Origin: Ceratotherium simum simum
Lineage: Eukaryota > Chordata > Mammalia > Perissodactyla > Rhinocerotidae
DNA: 64,000 nucleotides
Assembly: GCF_000283155.1 (NCBI RefSeq)
Contig: NW_004454182.1
Span: 8,431,919 to 8,495,918 of the forward strand
Reading direction: 5' to 3'
The notes below the pieces were generated by a model. That model was not told where the DNA came from, ran no database searches, and saw only the letters and a list, made by a program, of their open reading frames with translations. Shown here piece by piece: positions 1 to 12,120 of this stretch (positions are counted from its first letter, which is position 1; every line of letters starts with the position of its first letter). A program made the translations under genes and the position numbers.

Positions 1-1800
1 TACTATTAATGATATGGTAATCCTTAATCGAGCTACCTCCCAGTAGTGATTATACTGACATGGGAAGAATATCTAAGTCGTGGAGGCAGCCCACAACAAC
101 ACTGTGTCATTGTTCACCCCAGGCTTGACCAGGACTAACTTTTACCAGCATCTCTAACGTCACCTTTCCCTCTGGAGCCTCCCCCCAACCCCTGGCCCCA
201 GCTCCCACTCCCACCCTATCATGGTAAAAAAGTGGCAAAGAAAACCCTGATCCTAAATCTTTTTTTAGATTTGTTTTTGCAAGTTCCCACACACATTTAG
301 TGTCGTCTCAAAATCCATGCTGTCAACTGTCTCTAGGAACCATTTCCATCTGAGAACAAGACCACACAAAGGTTAGTTCGGTAGGTCTCAGTGAAGATGT
401 TTTAATTGTCTGACAATAGATTCTTCCGTCATTTGACTTGCAAATACTGTCCTCTTGCTCTCCGATAACATGTTCAGAATTAGAGAATTTGTCAATAAAT
501 TTCCAAAATCTCCTTAATTATGACACTGAGATACCAGTGGTTACCCCATCTGACACGACTCAAATACTCTCCGGTAGAGAAAATCTTACTGCTCACTCTT
601 CCGTGGGACTCCCCTAAGGGTCACAACTAACTTACTCATAGAAAATTCCCCCTAATACATGGAAAGTGACTTCTATGAATAAGAAATATATTTATGACTT
701 TTATCTAATTATATGTGTGAGATAAACATGTTTACCTTAACACTTCAAATGACTTGTGGTGAACGTACCAAATCATTAATAGTATAAATGATAAAGACTA
801 TACTCTAACCACCATCCTGACCTAATTATTCCTTTTCCACAGATTATTAATATTTTAAAGTAATGCCATTTCTCTGCCATCCAAAACAAATCTAAACAAA
901 ACCAATAGCTACTATAATTTTATGGATACTCTCCCATATTCATGAGACCACATAGATAAATCTTCCTAAACCACATAATAAGCCATGCTCAGCACACAAT
1001 GAAGTTGTGATATGAAAAAATCTGATTTTTATACCAAATATCTCTGGAAAAGATCATTGTTCTAAATCAATTTTTCTTTAGTCTTTGCATAGAAAATTCT
1101 TTTGGAAATTACACATAATTTTAGAACTGCTATATTTACTGAATATGAGATATATACAGTTAGCCAATATATGGCTATGAAGGACAAACAACAAATTGTA
1201 TACATATGATATTTTTAAAGGATATTTTCTATTCAATATAAAGCCATAAATAATATAAAAGTTCATAGTGAACATTGTGACAATATATGAAAAATTTTAG
1301 AACCATGAAACTAATGTGCCCACTTATTCCATGTTAAAATGAATAATCAATTGGTTTTTTTGTGTGTGTGGCATGAGTTTTCAACTGGTTGTTTTTGAAG
1401 CTGTATTTGGGGGAAGATGGTGAGAGCATCTCTATCTCTTGGATATTTACAATAAGAATATATTGTTTTTCTAATTTAAAAAACAATAACAACAAGTGGT
1501 CAGAAAACTTAGATTGCGTGGAGTGTCTGAATCTCTTGTCCTCTTGAAGTGGTTATATTTGTGAACTTCTTTACATAAAGGCGCCACTGCGGCTACTTCA
1601 CAGTCACAGCAAACTGGAGAGTGAAAGTCTGGGATTCTGGTTTATGTCAAAATTGTCTACACAAATTAATACATCGTGTCAAATAAAAGCATAGAAGATA
1701 TCACCTCATCTCATTTACCTATTTCCCTCCTCCATTCCTGACGGAAATCAGAGCTGAACACCATCACACCTAAAAACTATTCAGTATAATTTTCATTACC
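1..1800. other. AT-rich, no feature recognised
   Basis: No exon, no recognisable SINE and no clear LTR. Presumed intron or 3' flank of the minus-strand gene. Part may be very old L1 or DNA-transposon sequence that I cannot assign. Confidence 0.5.
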
Positions 1801-1804
1801 TGGA

Positions 1805-1985
1805 AAGTATAATGAGAAAAGTATTGGCCTTAGAGCCAAGAGTGCCAGCCCTGCATCTTAACAAACTAGCTGTTAGGAACCTCTCTGAGTCTGTTTTTAA
1901 ATCTATAAAATGGAGACAACAATATCTGCCTTTGCCACCTCATAGACCTATATTAAAGGAAATTATCATTATTAAAATAAAATTG
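1805..1985 (+). repeat. MIR SINE
   Basis: The MIR core is recognisable: a CTGCATCTTAACAAACTAGCTGT-like segment, then CTGAGTCTGTTTT and ATAAAATGGAGACAA. Confidence 0.6.
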
Positions 1986-2234
1986 TAAATCCAGAAATGA
2001 TAGGGAACTGCCACACCACAGAAATATTTCGCTCTGGGTTCAGTGCCTGGAGTTCAAAGTTGCACATCAATTTGCTAAAAGAGAATAAAGTAAATACTTC
2101 AAGTTCATATTTAATCTAGATTAGCTATTTATTTATATTCTTCCCGCTTTACCAGATAATTGTCTAGTCTCCTGTAAACATTGGGTAAAATGATTTATAA
2201 TTACTTTTGCTCAATTTGTTAATTCAATTAAACT

Positions 2235-2345
2235 TGTGAGGAAAATTTAAGTTTTCTATCACATTTTACAGATAAAGAAACTAAGACACAGAGACTTTAA
2301 GAACTGATTTAGTTGGGATCAGACAATGACTAAAACAATTCCTTC
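2235..2345 (-). repeat. MIR-like fragment
   Basis: Antisense MIR signature: TTTTACAGATAAAGAAACTA followed by an AGACACAGAGACTTTAAG segment. Confidence 0.45.
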
Positions 2346-2392
2346 CTTCCATTATGCTGTCCACTCTAAATAAAAGGATTTTCTATCTAACT

Positions 2393-2752
2393 CAGGGCTG
2401 TCCAACAGGAATACACTGCAAGCCACAGAAGTAATTTAAAATTTTCTACTAGTATATTTTTAAAAGTTTATTAAAAAAAGGTAAAATAAATTTTAATAAT
2501 TTTATGTAATCTAATATATCCAAAACATTATCATTTCAACATGTAATCAATATAGAAATCATTAATGAGATAGTTTAACAGTCTTTTTTCAATACTAAGT
2601 CTTAGAAATCCGGTATTTTACACTTATGTAACATTTCAATTCAGACCTAAAAAATAATCAGTGGCCAGAAAATATGATGTCCTTGGAATCTATGCATTTT
2701 TTAATTTCATGTGCTCAACAGCCACATGTAACCTTCCTGGTTAGCACAGATG
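2393..2752. mobile_element. probable non-autonomous hAT-type DNA transposon
   Basis: It begins with a CAGGGCTGTCCAACAGGAA-like terminus. The AT-rich body (CATTATCATTTCAACATGTA, then GTCTTAGAAATCCGG) and the CAACAGCCACATGTA-like end follow a familiar mammalian medium-reiterated element. The right terminus is decayed and the family name is not certain. Confidence 0.4.
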
Positions 2753-2784
2753 TAACTGCTCCTACTTACTGATCAGAGAGGCAG

Positions 2785-2985
2785 GGTAATATTAGGTGTG
2801 TGGGTTCTGGAGTCAGCCAGTCTGGGTCTGAATCCTGGCTCCACCACGGCTAACTGGTAAGAATGGCAACTTACACTCTGGGCCGAGGTTTTTATATGTA
2901 AAATATTTAACAGCGTTGTTGTAAGAATCAAATGAGTTAATATTTAGTGCCTGACAAGTAGTAGGTAAATGATAGCTACTATTAG
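2785..2985 (+). repeat. MIR SINE
   Basis: Well preserved: GGGTTCTGGAGTCAGCCAG, GGTCTGAATCCTGGCTCCA, then a GTTGTTGTAAGAATCAAATG core and a 3' AGTAGGTAAATGATAGCTA tail. Confidence 0.75.
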
Positions 2986-3087
2986 TGCTTTTGTCAGAGA
3001 ATACATACAGGAGAACTAACACCTACTTGCACCCTTCCCGCAATCAAATCTGAAAGAAACCAGACACGTTAGGTCTGTAACAAGGTT

Positions 3088-3544
3088 TGTTGTGTGTTGA
3101 ATCGTGTCCCTCAAGAAGATGTTGATGTCCTTACCCCCTAGTACCTCAGAATGGGACTTTATTTGAAAATAGGGTAGTTGGACATATAATTAGTTAAGAT
3201 GAGGTCATACCAGAGTAGGGTTGGCTAATGTGACCGGTGTCTGTATAAGAAGAGGGAAATCTGGACACAGAGACAGAGACATACAGGGAGAACCTCACGT
3301 GACAACAGAGGCAGAGATTGCAGTGATGCGGCTGCAAGCCAAGGAACACCAAGGATGCCAGTCACCACCAGAAGCCAGGAAAAGACAAGGTAGGATTCTA
3401 CCCAGAGTCTCAGAGAGAGCATGGCCCTGCTGACACTTTGATTTCAGACTTCTAGCTTTCAGAACTGTGAGAGAATAACTTTCTGTTGTTTTAAGCCACC
3501 TAGTTTATGGTACTTTGTTATGGCAGTCCCAGGAAACTAATACA
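3088..3544 (+). mobile_element. solo LTR, MLT1-type (ERVL-MaLR), TSD aggtt
   Basis: It starts TGTTGTGTGTTGAATCGTG and ends ...CTAATACA, flanked by the 5-bp duplication aggtt (3083-3087 and 3545-3549). The internal TGATTTCAGACTTCTAG and GTTTTAAGCCACCTAG blocks are typical. There are no internal retroviral genes. The small open frame over it is chance. Confidence 0.75.
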
Positions 3545-4003
3545 AGGTTCTTAATCCAAAAGGAAGCACTCTGTAGTACAAACAGCCAAGGTTCTGGATG
3601 ACTGACTTCTGGATGATTTGATTGCAAAATCTCCTGTTATCAATGGAGGCTTTTATAAAGTCTGGACATTCCCATCTTCCAAAGGACTCTTAGGCTGGTC
3701 CTTAACTCTACACATATGCTTTGGAAGGAGAATTCTATCCTTGGAGATGGTATCTTAGCGGGACAGCTGCGTGTAAAATGAATGAGCTAAGTCACAAACC
3801 TACAGAAACAATTCCATTGGTTCCTTGGGAATTAAACTGGTGTGAGCAAGTCACAAAGTCTACCATTTGTTTTTAATGGACTTGGTCATTTTTTTGCCAC
3901 ATTTTCCCAAAACATCCTATGATGATCAAATTTTAATGATATTAATTTTAATTGGGTTAAGAAGTTTGAGTATTTCTGTATATCCTTAAAAACTGGGGCA
4001 CTA

Positions 4004-4248
4004 GGGGCTGGCCTGGTGGCATAGCAGTTAAGTGCGTGTGCTCCGCTATGGCGGCCCGAGGGTTCACAGGTTCAGATCCCAAGCACGGACCTATACACCA
4101 CTCATCAAACCATGCTATGGTGGCGTCCCATATAAAGTAGAGGAAGATGGGCATGGATGTTAGCCCAGGGCCAATCTTCCTTGGCAAAAAAAAAGATGAG
4201 GATTGGCATCAGATGTTAGCTCAGGACTGATCTTCCTCACAAAAAAAA
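4004..4248 (+). mobile_element. ERE SINE (long-tail form)
   Basis: Head GGGGCTGGCCTGGTGGCATAG, B-box-like GGTTCAGATCCC and the doubled 'gatgttagc...atcttcct' tail. Flanks aactggggcacta / aactggtgcacta are a target duplication with one mismatch. Confidence 0.85.
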
Positions 4249-4294
4249 AAAACTGGTGCACTAAAGGTGGAGCATACAAAGAAGTAAAATAAAA

Positions 4295-4632
4295 ATAATT
4301 TTGGGGGTTGGGGGGAGGGGGAATTGGAAGAAAGTGGTCAAAAGGGACAAACTTCCAGTTATAAGATAAATGAGTACTAGGGATGTAGTGTACAACATGA
4401 TGACTATAGTTCACACTGCTGTGTGATAGATAGGAAAGTTGTTAAGAGAGATGATCCTAAGAGCTCTCATCAAAAGGAGAAATTTTTTTATTATATCTAC
4501 ATGAGATGATGGATGTTATCTAAACCTACTGTGGTAATCATTTCACAATACATGTAAAGCGAACCATCACACCGTATACCTTAAACTCATCCAATGATGT
4601 ATGTCAAATATTTCTCAATAAAACTAGAAAAA
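4295..4632 (+). mobile_element. LINE-1 3' UTR/3' end fragment
   Basis: A G-rich tract (4303-4320) is followed by the usual L1 tail landmarks: ACAACATGATGACTATAG, AATCATTTCACAATACATG, ACACCGTATACCTTAAAC and CAATAAAACTAG with an A-run. Confidence 0.7.
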
Positions 4633-4953
4633 AATAATCTAAGCAATATGGCTTTTTATATTTTTAATACCCTTGGCACTGTTAACTGTTCTATATACTG
4701 CCTTCTACAGTTCTTTATTCTCCTAAATTATTGATAGCTGTGTTCCTTTTCTCCATATATATATATATTACATACATTAAAAAATGAAGTTCTCAATCAC
4801 ATATGCAGATTTTGTGACAGAATTAGCAAAGAAATAATTTCTCTAAAAGAAATATTTGTTTTCCCAATTCAGGAATGCTTGGCTGATTGAAAACACAGAA
4901 AATACTCAATAAATGTTTATTGTTTTGATTTTAATATGATGATTCTAAAATAC

Positions 4954-5078
4954 TTTTATTTCAATCTTATGTTTTGCTAATTCTTCATATTTTCCAGAAA
5001 AACATGTTTCTACTACAGCATCATTAAGTATATTAAATGACCCTTTCAAATCTCCATTAATATTTATAAGAATGTCAA
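4954..5078 (-). CDS. possible further downstream exon
   Basis: Acceptor acttgaaacag and donor AAAA|gtattt enclose 125 nt with one open frame (phase 1 in, phase 0 out). It includes GDLKGSFNILNDAVVETCF and SGKYEELAKHKIEIK. It lies on the right strand and downstream of the 7890 exon, but shows no EF-hand and the acceptor is purine-interrupted. The region to its right is a MIR-like repeat. It is weak and offered as a candidate only. Confidence 0.18.
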
Positions 5079-5104
5079 CTGTTTCAAGTAGAACTTTAGA
5101 CCTA

Positions 5105-5270
5105 GAGAGGACTTTAGAGACATTGTGATCTGAACTTCTCATTTCACAGATGAGAAAACCAGAGCAAGGGAACGTTAAAAACTTGACCAAGGTTATTAAA
5201 TGAAAATCCAAACTATACCTCCTGTCACCCAAGTCTCCTGAAACCTAGTTCAGAGGCCTTTACCCCACGC
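5105..5270 (-). repeat. MIR-like fragment
   Basis: Antisense MIR landmarks: TTTCACAGATGAGAAAACC, then an ACTTGACCAAGGTTATTAAA segment. Confidence 0.45.
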
Positions 5271-5464
5271 AACCAAGTGGTAATTATGATCATCCTGTCT
5301 GGCAGATGAGGTGAACAGTTAACAATCAATCAGTGAATTTAACCAGAATTTAGAAAAACAGTCTTACCATTAAATGAAATAATGCATGTAAAGCTCTTAG
5401 CATGATGTGGGGCATGATATAAACACTTGTTAAACAGACTTACTCTTGTTGTATAATTCAGAGA

Positions 5465-5640
5465 CACAACATGGAATAGTGCAAAGCCTGTGGACTTTCA
5501 AATTAGATGGACCTGGGTTCAATTAGCAGTGTCCACTCACTGGCTTATGTATTCTGGGCAAATCACTTAATCTTTCTATACATCCATTTTCTTACATGCA
5601 AATGGGAATAATGATGAGATAAGGTCTGTCAATATCAGAT
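5465..5640 (+). repeat. MIR SINE
   Basis: ATGGAATAGTGCAAAGCCTG, GACCTGGGTTCAA and CTGGGCAAATCACTTAATC are all present. Confidence 0.65.
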
Positions 5641-6199
5641 AAGTAGAGGCATTTTGTTAATATTAACAATGAAGTTACAGTCTGTTATTTGGTATCTTAA
5701 ATCAAGAATACAAAGAATTAAGAGAGCTGTCTCCTGTCATTAACACTTATCCACCTAAAACTGAAGGGAATAGGCCAGCTCGCATCAACTCTATCTTTAG
5801 TAACCCCCACCTCACTCTTTCGCCACCTTGCACCATTCCTTTGGCATCGACACTTCAGCCTAAGTGCCCTTACGCTGCTGCTTTCTGGGTGTTCAGGAAT
5901 CTCCTCCTGCAGCACCCTGCTTGGGTCTCTCTCTTATTGTTAAAAACTCTCACCCTTCCTTCATTTCATTCTCTCAGGCACCTGATCTTGACTTTCTAAG
6001 ATAAAGACTACTTAGCGGATTAATTTATCTAACTAGGGTAGCGTTCCCAAATTATGTTCCAGGGAACACTAGCCTCTAAGATGCTCCATGAAAGAAGATC
6101 AAATAAGTTTGGGAAATGCTACAGACTAAACCCCACTGAAGCAGATGCCCCCCTTTAGATAAGGCCTACCCATCTCTCCTCAGCACTCCTGGTTCCCTT

Positions 6200-6605
6200 T
6201 TACACTGAGGGCTTTCTACTACAAGCACCTATGACTTGGCCTGAGGACATTCTCTGATGGGGAGCACGCTCTGCCAGCCTCTGTGCAGAGCCAGGCTATT
6301 TATGCTGCCAAGAATAGCACTCAACCAATGGTAGGTGTGAGCTGATGGATATACCCACTCCGGCTTCCTTGTCCTCAGCTAGCACAGCTGAGGTAGTTTC
6401 TATACAGTTTCCCAGAGGTCCTCAGCAGGAAGGAGCCCCAGATGCCCATGCCAATCACCTGCTCATTAATGCATCCTAGATTGGCTTTCTTCCCTTCCCT
6501 GTCTCACTGCCCTGCTATCTTACCAGTCTATCCTGGGTCATCTCTGAAATAAACTACTTGTCTTAGGATCTGTTTCTGCTTTCTTGGAGATTCACAACAC
6601 ACACA
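6200..6605 (+). repeat. probable LTR-like element, family unassigned
   Basis: The end of this block (CTGAAATAAACTACTTGTC, AGGATCTGTTTCTGC) resembles the polyadenylation region of mammalian ERVL/MaLR LTRs. No duplicated flank could be fixed. It lies between two inverted 30-bp arms (6044-6073 and 6748-6778). Confidence 0.35.
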
Positions 6606-6609
6606 CTAG

Positions 6610-7889
6610 CAATATTAAAAGCTATGCGAAGTCTGTCAGAAAAGGAATTCATTTAACTTTATTTAATTAGAAACTTGAATAAGTTTCCCACACTTGTTTG
6701 GCCATGGGAATGTTTTTAAGGGTGAGAGCTTTGACCATTCTGTGAAGCTAGTGTTCCTCCGACACACTTTGGGAAATGAACTAATAAGCATTAGACTCAC
6801 AAAGTATTACCCCTCCCAGAGATATTAATATCTTAACAGCTGCTTCCATGGATCAGTATCTTCTGTCTCAAAGAACTGGATCCTTTAAGGTGAGAATTTC
6901 AGGCTCTATGGTAAGTGTGATGGAAAATAATGTTGGAGGGGTGTGTCTTGTTATGCCCTTCAAATCAAATCAGGTTGGTAACCATCTTCTCTGCTATCAA
7001 GAGAGAACAAGAAATGATGGGTGGGTTTCATGGTTAAAGAGTATAATCATGAGATCTGGAGGACAGTGCAGGAGATGTATGGGATGAAGACAGTTATTTC
7101 CTGAAATTGCTCTGGAGAAAAGAAGTATCTTTACAAAGAAGGAGCCCACCTTTCAGTGGTCTCAGCCAAAAACATCAGATGCCTGGGACTGCAATATCCC
7201 TTAAGGTATTTCAGGAATAAAATGGTCAATACTGATCAGAATTTTAAATACTTAAGCTTTGAACTACTCTGTAAAATCTATAAAAAGATTTTAGAAAAGA
7301 GTAAAACCTTGGGTTCCGTGACAGAGAAATTTAGATTGGGAATATTTTAGAAAGCATTCTTGCTCTGCCTTTAACACATCCATTGGCAACAGCCATGAAC
7401 TCTACTGTCTAAGATAGACCCCACTGGAAGGAAGCGGTAAGAAGTCTTGTAAATGGACGTTATTTGGAAGTAAGTGAGGGGGTAAAAGGTCAATGTGTGG
7501 GAGTGTGTTTAGTGTGATTTGGGAAAGTTCACCTCCAGGACCTGACTTTTGCAACTTACAGAAATTCTCTTCCCAACTCTGCAAACACAGTTTACACTCC
7601 TCTCCCTTTGTCATCTCAGCCACACTATCCCTTCTCATGTCCATTTTTCAGATGTTGCAATATTAAATATTTTTAAATGAATCACCACGGATCGATGTTA
7701 AAAGATTCTTTTTTGTTAATATTGCTATTTCAAAAATCTTTGTCACTTATAAAATATTAATAAATGAGATACAAAGCAATAAAGAGAAAATTTTAATTAC
7801 TCCTAATATTTTCAGGGGTCCATTCTCTGTATCAAAAACTGCAAGAACAGAAAACTACTAAGAAATGAGAAAATGTGAAAAAGGAGTAC
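6610..7889. other. intron, nothing assigned
   Basis: Small open frames (6848-7087 plus, 7402-7644 minus) show no family resemblance and no splice support. No clear interspersed repeat apart from the right inverted arm at 6748-6778. Confidence 0.45.
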
Positions 7890-8000
7890 CAAGAATCAAA
7901 CATGGCCATGAACTGGGGGTATCTGACATTTCCATCTTCATCAAGAGGGATTCTGTCAAGTAGCAACTCAAACTCTTCATCAGTAATCTCGACACCAAAC
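7890..8000 (-). CDS. internal exon, second half of an EF-hand pair
   Basis: The 111-nt exon is bounded by a good acceptor (ctgtttgtttcag) and a GT donor after TTG. One base completes a split codon, then 36 codons, then two bases (phase 2 in, phase 2 out). The peptide contains FGVEITDEEFELLLDRIP, then LDEDGNVRYPQF and MAMFD. This is the exit helix and linker of one EF-hand followed by a degenerate loop and the closing F-x-x-F of the next. The RIPLDEDGNVRYPQF stretch resembles units of EFCAB6-type multi-EF-hand proteins. The loop D-x-D-x-N keeps acidic residues but lacks a clear position-12 Glu, so calcium binding is uncertain. It is the last confident exon in the window; the gene continues leftward. 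The identity of the gene is not resolved. Confidence 0.75.
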
Positions 8001-9140
8001 CTGAAACAAACAGCAGTTAGCATCAGTCACCCCCCAGGTTCACATTTGGGTCACCCGTACCCACAATACCCCAAGCATATGGCTGCCATTAACGCTTTGT
8101 TACTGCTGCAGTCCTCAAGATCAAGAGCACCACGTGAATATCAGAGGTTAATCAGGGTTTTGATCGCTTCAGCTTTCTCCAAGAAAGAGATTCTACCACA
8201 GAATCCCTGCATTGGTGGAGCACAGAAATAGAAATACCGACACGTTGAATTGTGTGCGATTGTCTTCTATAAAAAGTTATTCATTACACTAAAACACTGG
8301 TATTGCTTAAACAAGTTAACTCTGAAAGGCCTTTCAACTGGACTGCTTAGAATGAAAGAAAAGGTAGAGAAAAAAAGTGCTTTTCGAAAACAGCTTCCTA
8401 ATGCTCTTGCAAAGCATTTCATAATGGCTTTAAAGACATTTTGCATACAAATATTTTAAAAGGGGCAGTGTTCATTCATCAGCAAGAAAGTGTTTTCATC
8501 TCTCAAGAACAATCAAAACATAATCCTTGAATTACTGGCATAAATAAGGATGACCTAAGCAATAATAATGAACAAGGCATTCATTCATCATTTTGCAAAG
8601 CTGATAAGACCCAGCTGACTTTTGGAAAAGAGGGGAATATATTTTCTTTCCACAACACAATGATAGAATAACGTGAAAAAGTATTTTTTTTTTCCATTTT
8701 CATTATTACTTCCTTGATAATTATAAAGCAAAACATACACATCAGCAAGAATAACGCAACAAACAAAAATGGATTTTTCATAGGCTGCAAAGAATTAAGT
8801 TATCACATATTTGTATTTCGGAAAGTATTTGAATTTGAATAGCATCTCAAGGACTTTGCAGTTGGGTGTCCTTTTTTCACTTGCATAAAATTAGGAAAAA
8901 AAGGGTAGAATCAGTTTTTCAATGAAACACATAACACTTCTTATCTTATTCCCTGTTATCCTCTTTTCTTTTTCATTTTTTAGCAATGAAGTTACCAGTA
9001 CTAATGAATAAATCTTTGGCATTTTGCCTGAGAAATTAAGATTAATTCTCAGGTTTTATTTGGACTTAAAATCTTACACTCTTGTACTTAAAAAAAGAAA
9101 ATAAACAGATTTTTTCATAGGTATACAGGAAAAAATACCA
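8001..9140. other. intron, nothing assigned
   Basis: Flanks the 8000-7890 exon. AT-rich with no recognisable exon or young repeat. Confidence 0.45.
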
Positions 9141-9144
9141 GACT

Positions 9145-9365
9145 AAAAGTCAAGAGAACTGGATCTAGTCTATATCCACCATTATTCAGCTATGTAATCA
9201 TGGCAAAATCACTTAACTTTCATATTTCAGTTTTCTCAACTCCCAAAAAATCTATAGGTTCTCTGTATCTTACTTAGTGGTCATAGGATAATGAGATAAT
9301 AAAAATAAAAGTGCCTTGAAAAACAGGAAGTATCATATAAATATTGTGTATTATTATTGATATAG
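9145..9365 (+). repeat. MIR SINE (degraded)
   Basis: The core GACTAAAAGTCAAGAGAACT, GCAAAATCACTTAACTTTC and the 3' part with AAAAGTGCCTTGAAAAACAG fit MIR order. Confidence 0.5.
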
Positions 9366-9465
9366 AATACGGGTTAAAAAAAATCCTCAAAAAATACTAG
9401 AATAGATTGCTTAAACCTAACAGTGACACAAGTAGCCCTTTTTCTCAAAAGGCCTTCTTTCTGAG

Positions 9466-9655
9466 TGGCAGTATGATACAGTGGAGAAAGCATGGGCTTC
9501 AGATTAACTAGACCAACATTTGAATTCCAGCTATGCCACTTGGAAGCTCTATGTGGCCTCAGGCAATATACTTAATTCCCTGAGCCTCTGTTTCTGTATC
9601 TACTAAACAGAAAGGTTACTTTGAAAATTGACTAAGTTAATACACATAATATGCA
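9466..9655 (+). repeat. MIR SINE
   Basis: ACAGTGGAGAAAGCATGGGC, CAGCTATGCCACTTGGAAG and CCTGAGCCTCTGTTTCTG in MIR order. Confidence 0.75.
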
Positions 9656-9789
9656 CACTCTCTTTAATGGGAAATGTATTTTCTTGACAGTTAAAACTAC
9701 CTTCATTTTATTGATGGATAAAATGAGGCTTTCCCTAACCACTTAACTTCAAACCCATCTCAGAGTCCTAGTCACTACCAAATACATTG

Positions 9790-10219
9790 TTTTTATTATT
9801 ATTTTCTTTTATCACTGTCTGAAATTATCTTATTGATTTATTGATTACTTGGTTATTGTCTGTCTTTTGTCTCTACTTCTCATGTAAGCTACACGAAAAT
9901 AGGTACCTTCTCTGTCTCGTTTACTACTGTATCCCTAGAACCTATAACAATGACTGAAAGGTGCTCAAGAAATAGTTAATAAATGAACAAATTAATAACT
10001 CATGTCTCCTGTAAGGGTATATGTACTTATAAAAGGAGAAACTTTTAAAAGCTACCACTCTATTATCCATTCTAATAGAGATTTGTGGATGACCCATAAC
10101 AGTGAAAAAATAAAGTCAGACATGTTTGCTGTGTAATACATTTTACACTTCTAATTAAGTATGGATATCTTATATTCACAAATTTAACCAAACTTCTAAC
10201 AAAATAATAGAACTACATT
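9790..10219. other. intron, nothing assigned
   Basis: AT-rich; it includes a TCTCATGTAAGCTAC...CTAGAACCTATAACAATG stretch that may be antisense-type LINE-2/MIR debris, but no boundaries are clear. Confidence 0.35.
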
Positions 10220-10224
10220 TATTC

Positions 10225-12120
10225 ATTCTTCTAGTTATTCCACACATATTTAGGGACCACCTACTATGTGTAGGCATTATACTAAATGCTTAGAATACAG
10301 TAATAAAACATATCTTACTGTATAGCAAGGAAGACAGACAGTAAACAAGAAATTTCAATAAAATGTGATGAATATTATGATAGAAGACATACAGGACATT
10401 AAGGGGCTATTAACAACATGACCTAATTCAGACTAAGGGTGAGGAAAGGATCCCTAAGGAAGGGATGAGCTCAGAGGTAGCTACGTAAAGCAGAGAAAGA
10501 GAAAGAAAGAGCATTCTAGGTACAGAACAAGGCACATTCTGGAAATGAAACAACCTCAATCTTACTAAAGCTTAGAGTTAAAGTGGGAGAAGAGAAAGAG
10601 ACCAGGTTTGACAGAAAGATGAATGCCAGGCAGAACAAGCAGCCACTTTTAAGAAGTGTGGGCTTTATTCAAAAGGCAAAGGAAGCCATTTGTGATGATG
10701 TTTTTGATGTGTCAACTTGGCTAGGCTAACAATCCCCAGTTATTTAATCAAACACTAATCGAGGTGTTGCTGTGAAAGTATTTTGCAAATGTGGTTCAAG
10801 TTCATAACCAGTTGACTTTAATTAAGGGAGATTATCCCAGATAATCTGGGTGGGCTTGATTCAATCAGTTAAAAGGCCTTAAAAACAGAACCAAGTCTTC
10901 TCTGAAGAAGAAATTCTGCCTATGGACAACAGCTTCAGCCAGTGCCTGCGAATTCCAGCCTGCCCTTCCTGACGGCTTGCCCTATGGAGACTGGACTTGC
11001 CAAGCCAGCCTCAACCAGTGTAAACCAACAAACACCTTACAATAAATCTCTTAGTATATATCACCTACTGGTTCTGCTTCTCTGGCTGAACCCTGACTAA
11101 TATACCATTAAAGGATTTAAAGCATGTAGTAACAATCAAATTTGTGTTTTTAAAAGCACTCTGTCTGAATTGGGAGGGATTTGAGAGGGAGCAATACTTG
11201 AGTCAAACAGACACTTCAGAAGGAGGCTACTGAAACAATCCAGGTTAGAGAGGACAGTGGTTTGATCAAGATAGTAAAAGTATGCATGAGAGAAACATGG
11301 ATTGGGGATATTTTGGAAGTAAAAGATAGAAGACTTGATTTTTTGGTTGGATGTAGGAAGTGAGGGAGAAGAAGTCAAGGATAATCCCCAGGTTTCTGTC
11401 TTGGATGACTGGGTAGCTTGGGGTGTCATTAACTGAGATGAAGGAACACTGGCAGAGGAACAGGTTGTGATGGTGCAAGTGAAGATCATGAGTTCAGTTT
11501 TAGACATGTTGAGTTTGCACCGTGATACATCCAACAGGAGGTGTCCAATAAGCAGTTAGAGATATGAATCTAAAGCTTAGGAGAGCCCTTGGCTGTAGAT
11601 ATAAATTTGGGAGTCACTGCTATATCAGGGCATCTGAGACTATAGAATTAGATGACATTATAAAGGAAAATACGTAAAGTGAGTTGAGAAGAGAACATAG
11701 AACAGAGACCTTATTCAAGGAATGAACAGAGGAACAGGTGCAAAGAATGGCAAAAAGGAAGCCAAGAGAAATGGTAATGGAAGCCAAGAACACAGAAGGC
11801 TTCAAGAAGGACGCAGTGCTCAGTCATTTCAAAAGCAGTCAAGAGGTCAAGCAAACTATGAATTTTTATTGAATTTGGACATACGGAGCTGAGAGCAGTT
11901 CCAGTAGAGTGATGGAGTCCAAAACCATATTGTAGGGGACTGAGAAGTGAGTGGAACTTGAGGGAATAGAGACAGAGAACAGACATCTCCTTCAAGAAGT
12001 TCAGATAAGAAGGGGAAAGGAAAGAGAAGACAAATAGGAAGGAGAAGTGGAGTCAAGGGAGTTTTTTTTTTAAAAAGATGGGCAATATGAGCGCTGTTAA
12101 ATGCTGATGGGCAGTATAAA
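10225..12120 (-). mobile_element. LINE-2 copy, interrupted by an LTR
   Basis: Read on the minus strand this is LINE-2. The 3' end lies at 10230-10320 (antisense of the 'cacctactatgtg' terminus). The reverse-transcriptase body lies at about 11140-12000, where minus frames show CKLNMSKTELMIF and FGLHHSTGTAL, typical of L2 RT. The frames are broken by stops and shifts. A solo LTR at 10691-11104 splits it. In the antisense orientation some ORFs look long but are decayed. Confidence 0.75.
10691..11104 (+). mobile_element. solo LTR inside LINE-2, TSD ccatt
   Basis: It starts TGTGATGATGTTTTTGATGT, ends CTGACTAATATA, and is bounded by ccatt (10686-10690 and 11105-11109). Removing it rejoins the LINE-2 text (gaagccatt + aaaggatttaaag). 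The AATAAATCTCTTAGTATATA and CTGGCTGAACCCTGACTAAT blocks mark an ERVL-class LTR; the exact family is not recalled. Confidence 0.7.
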
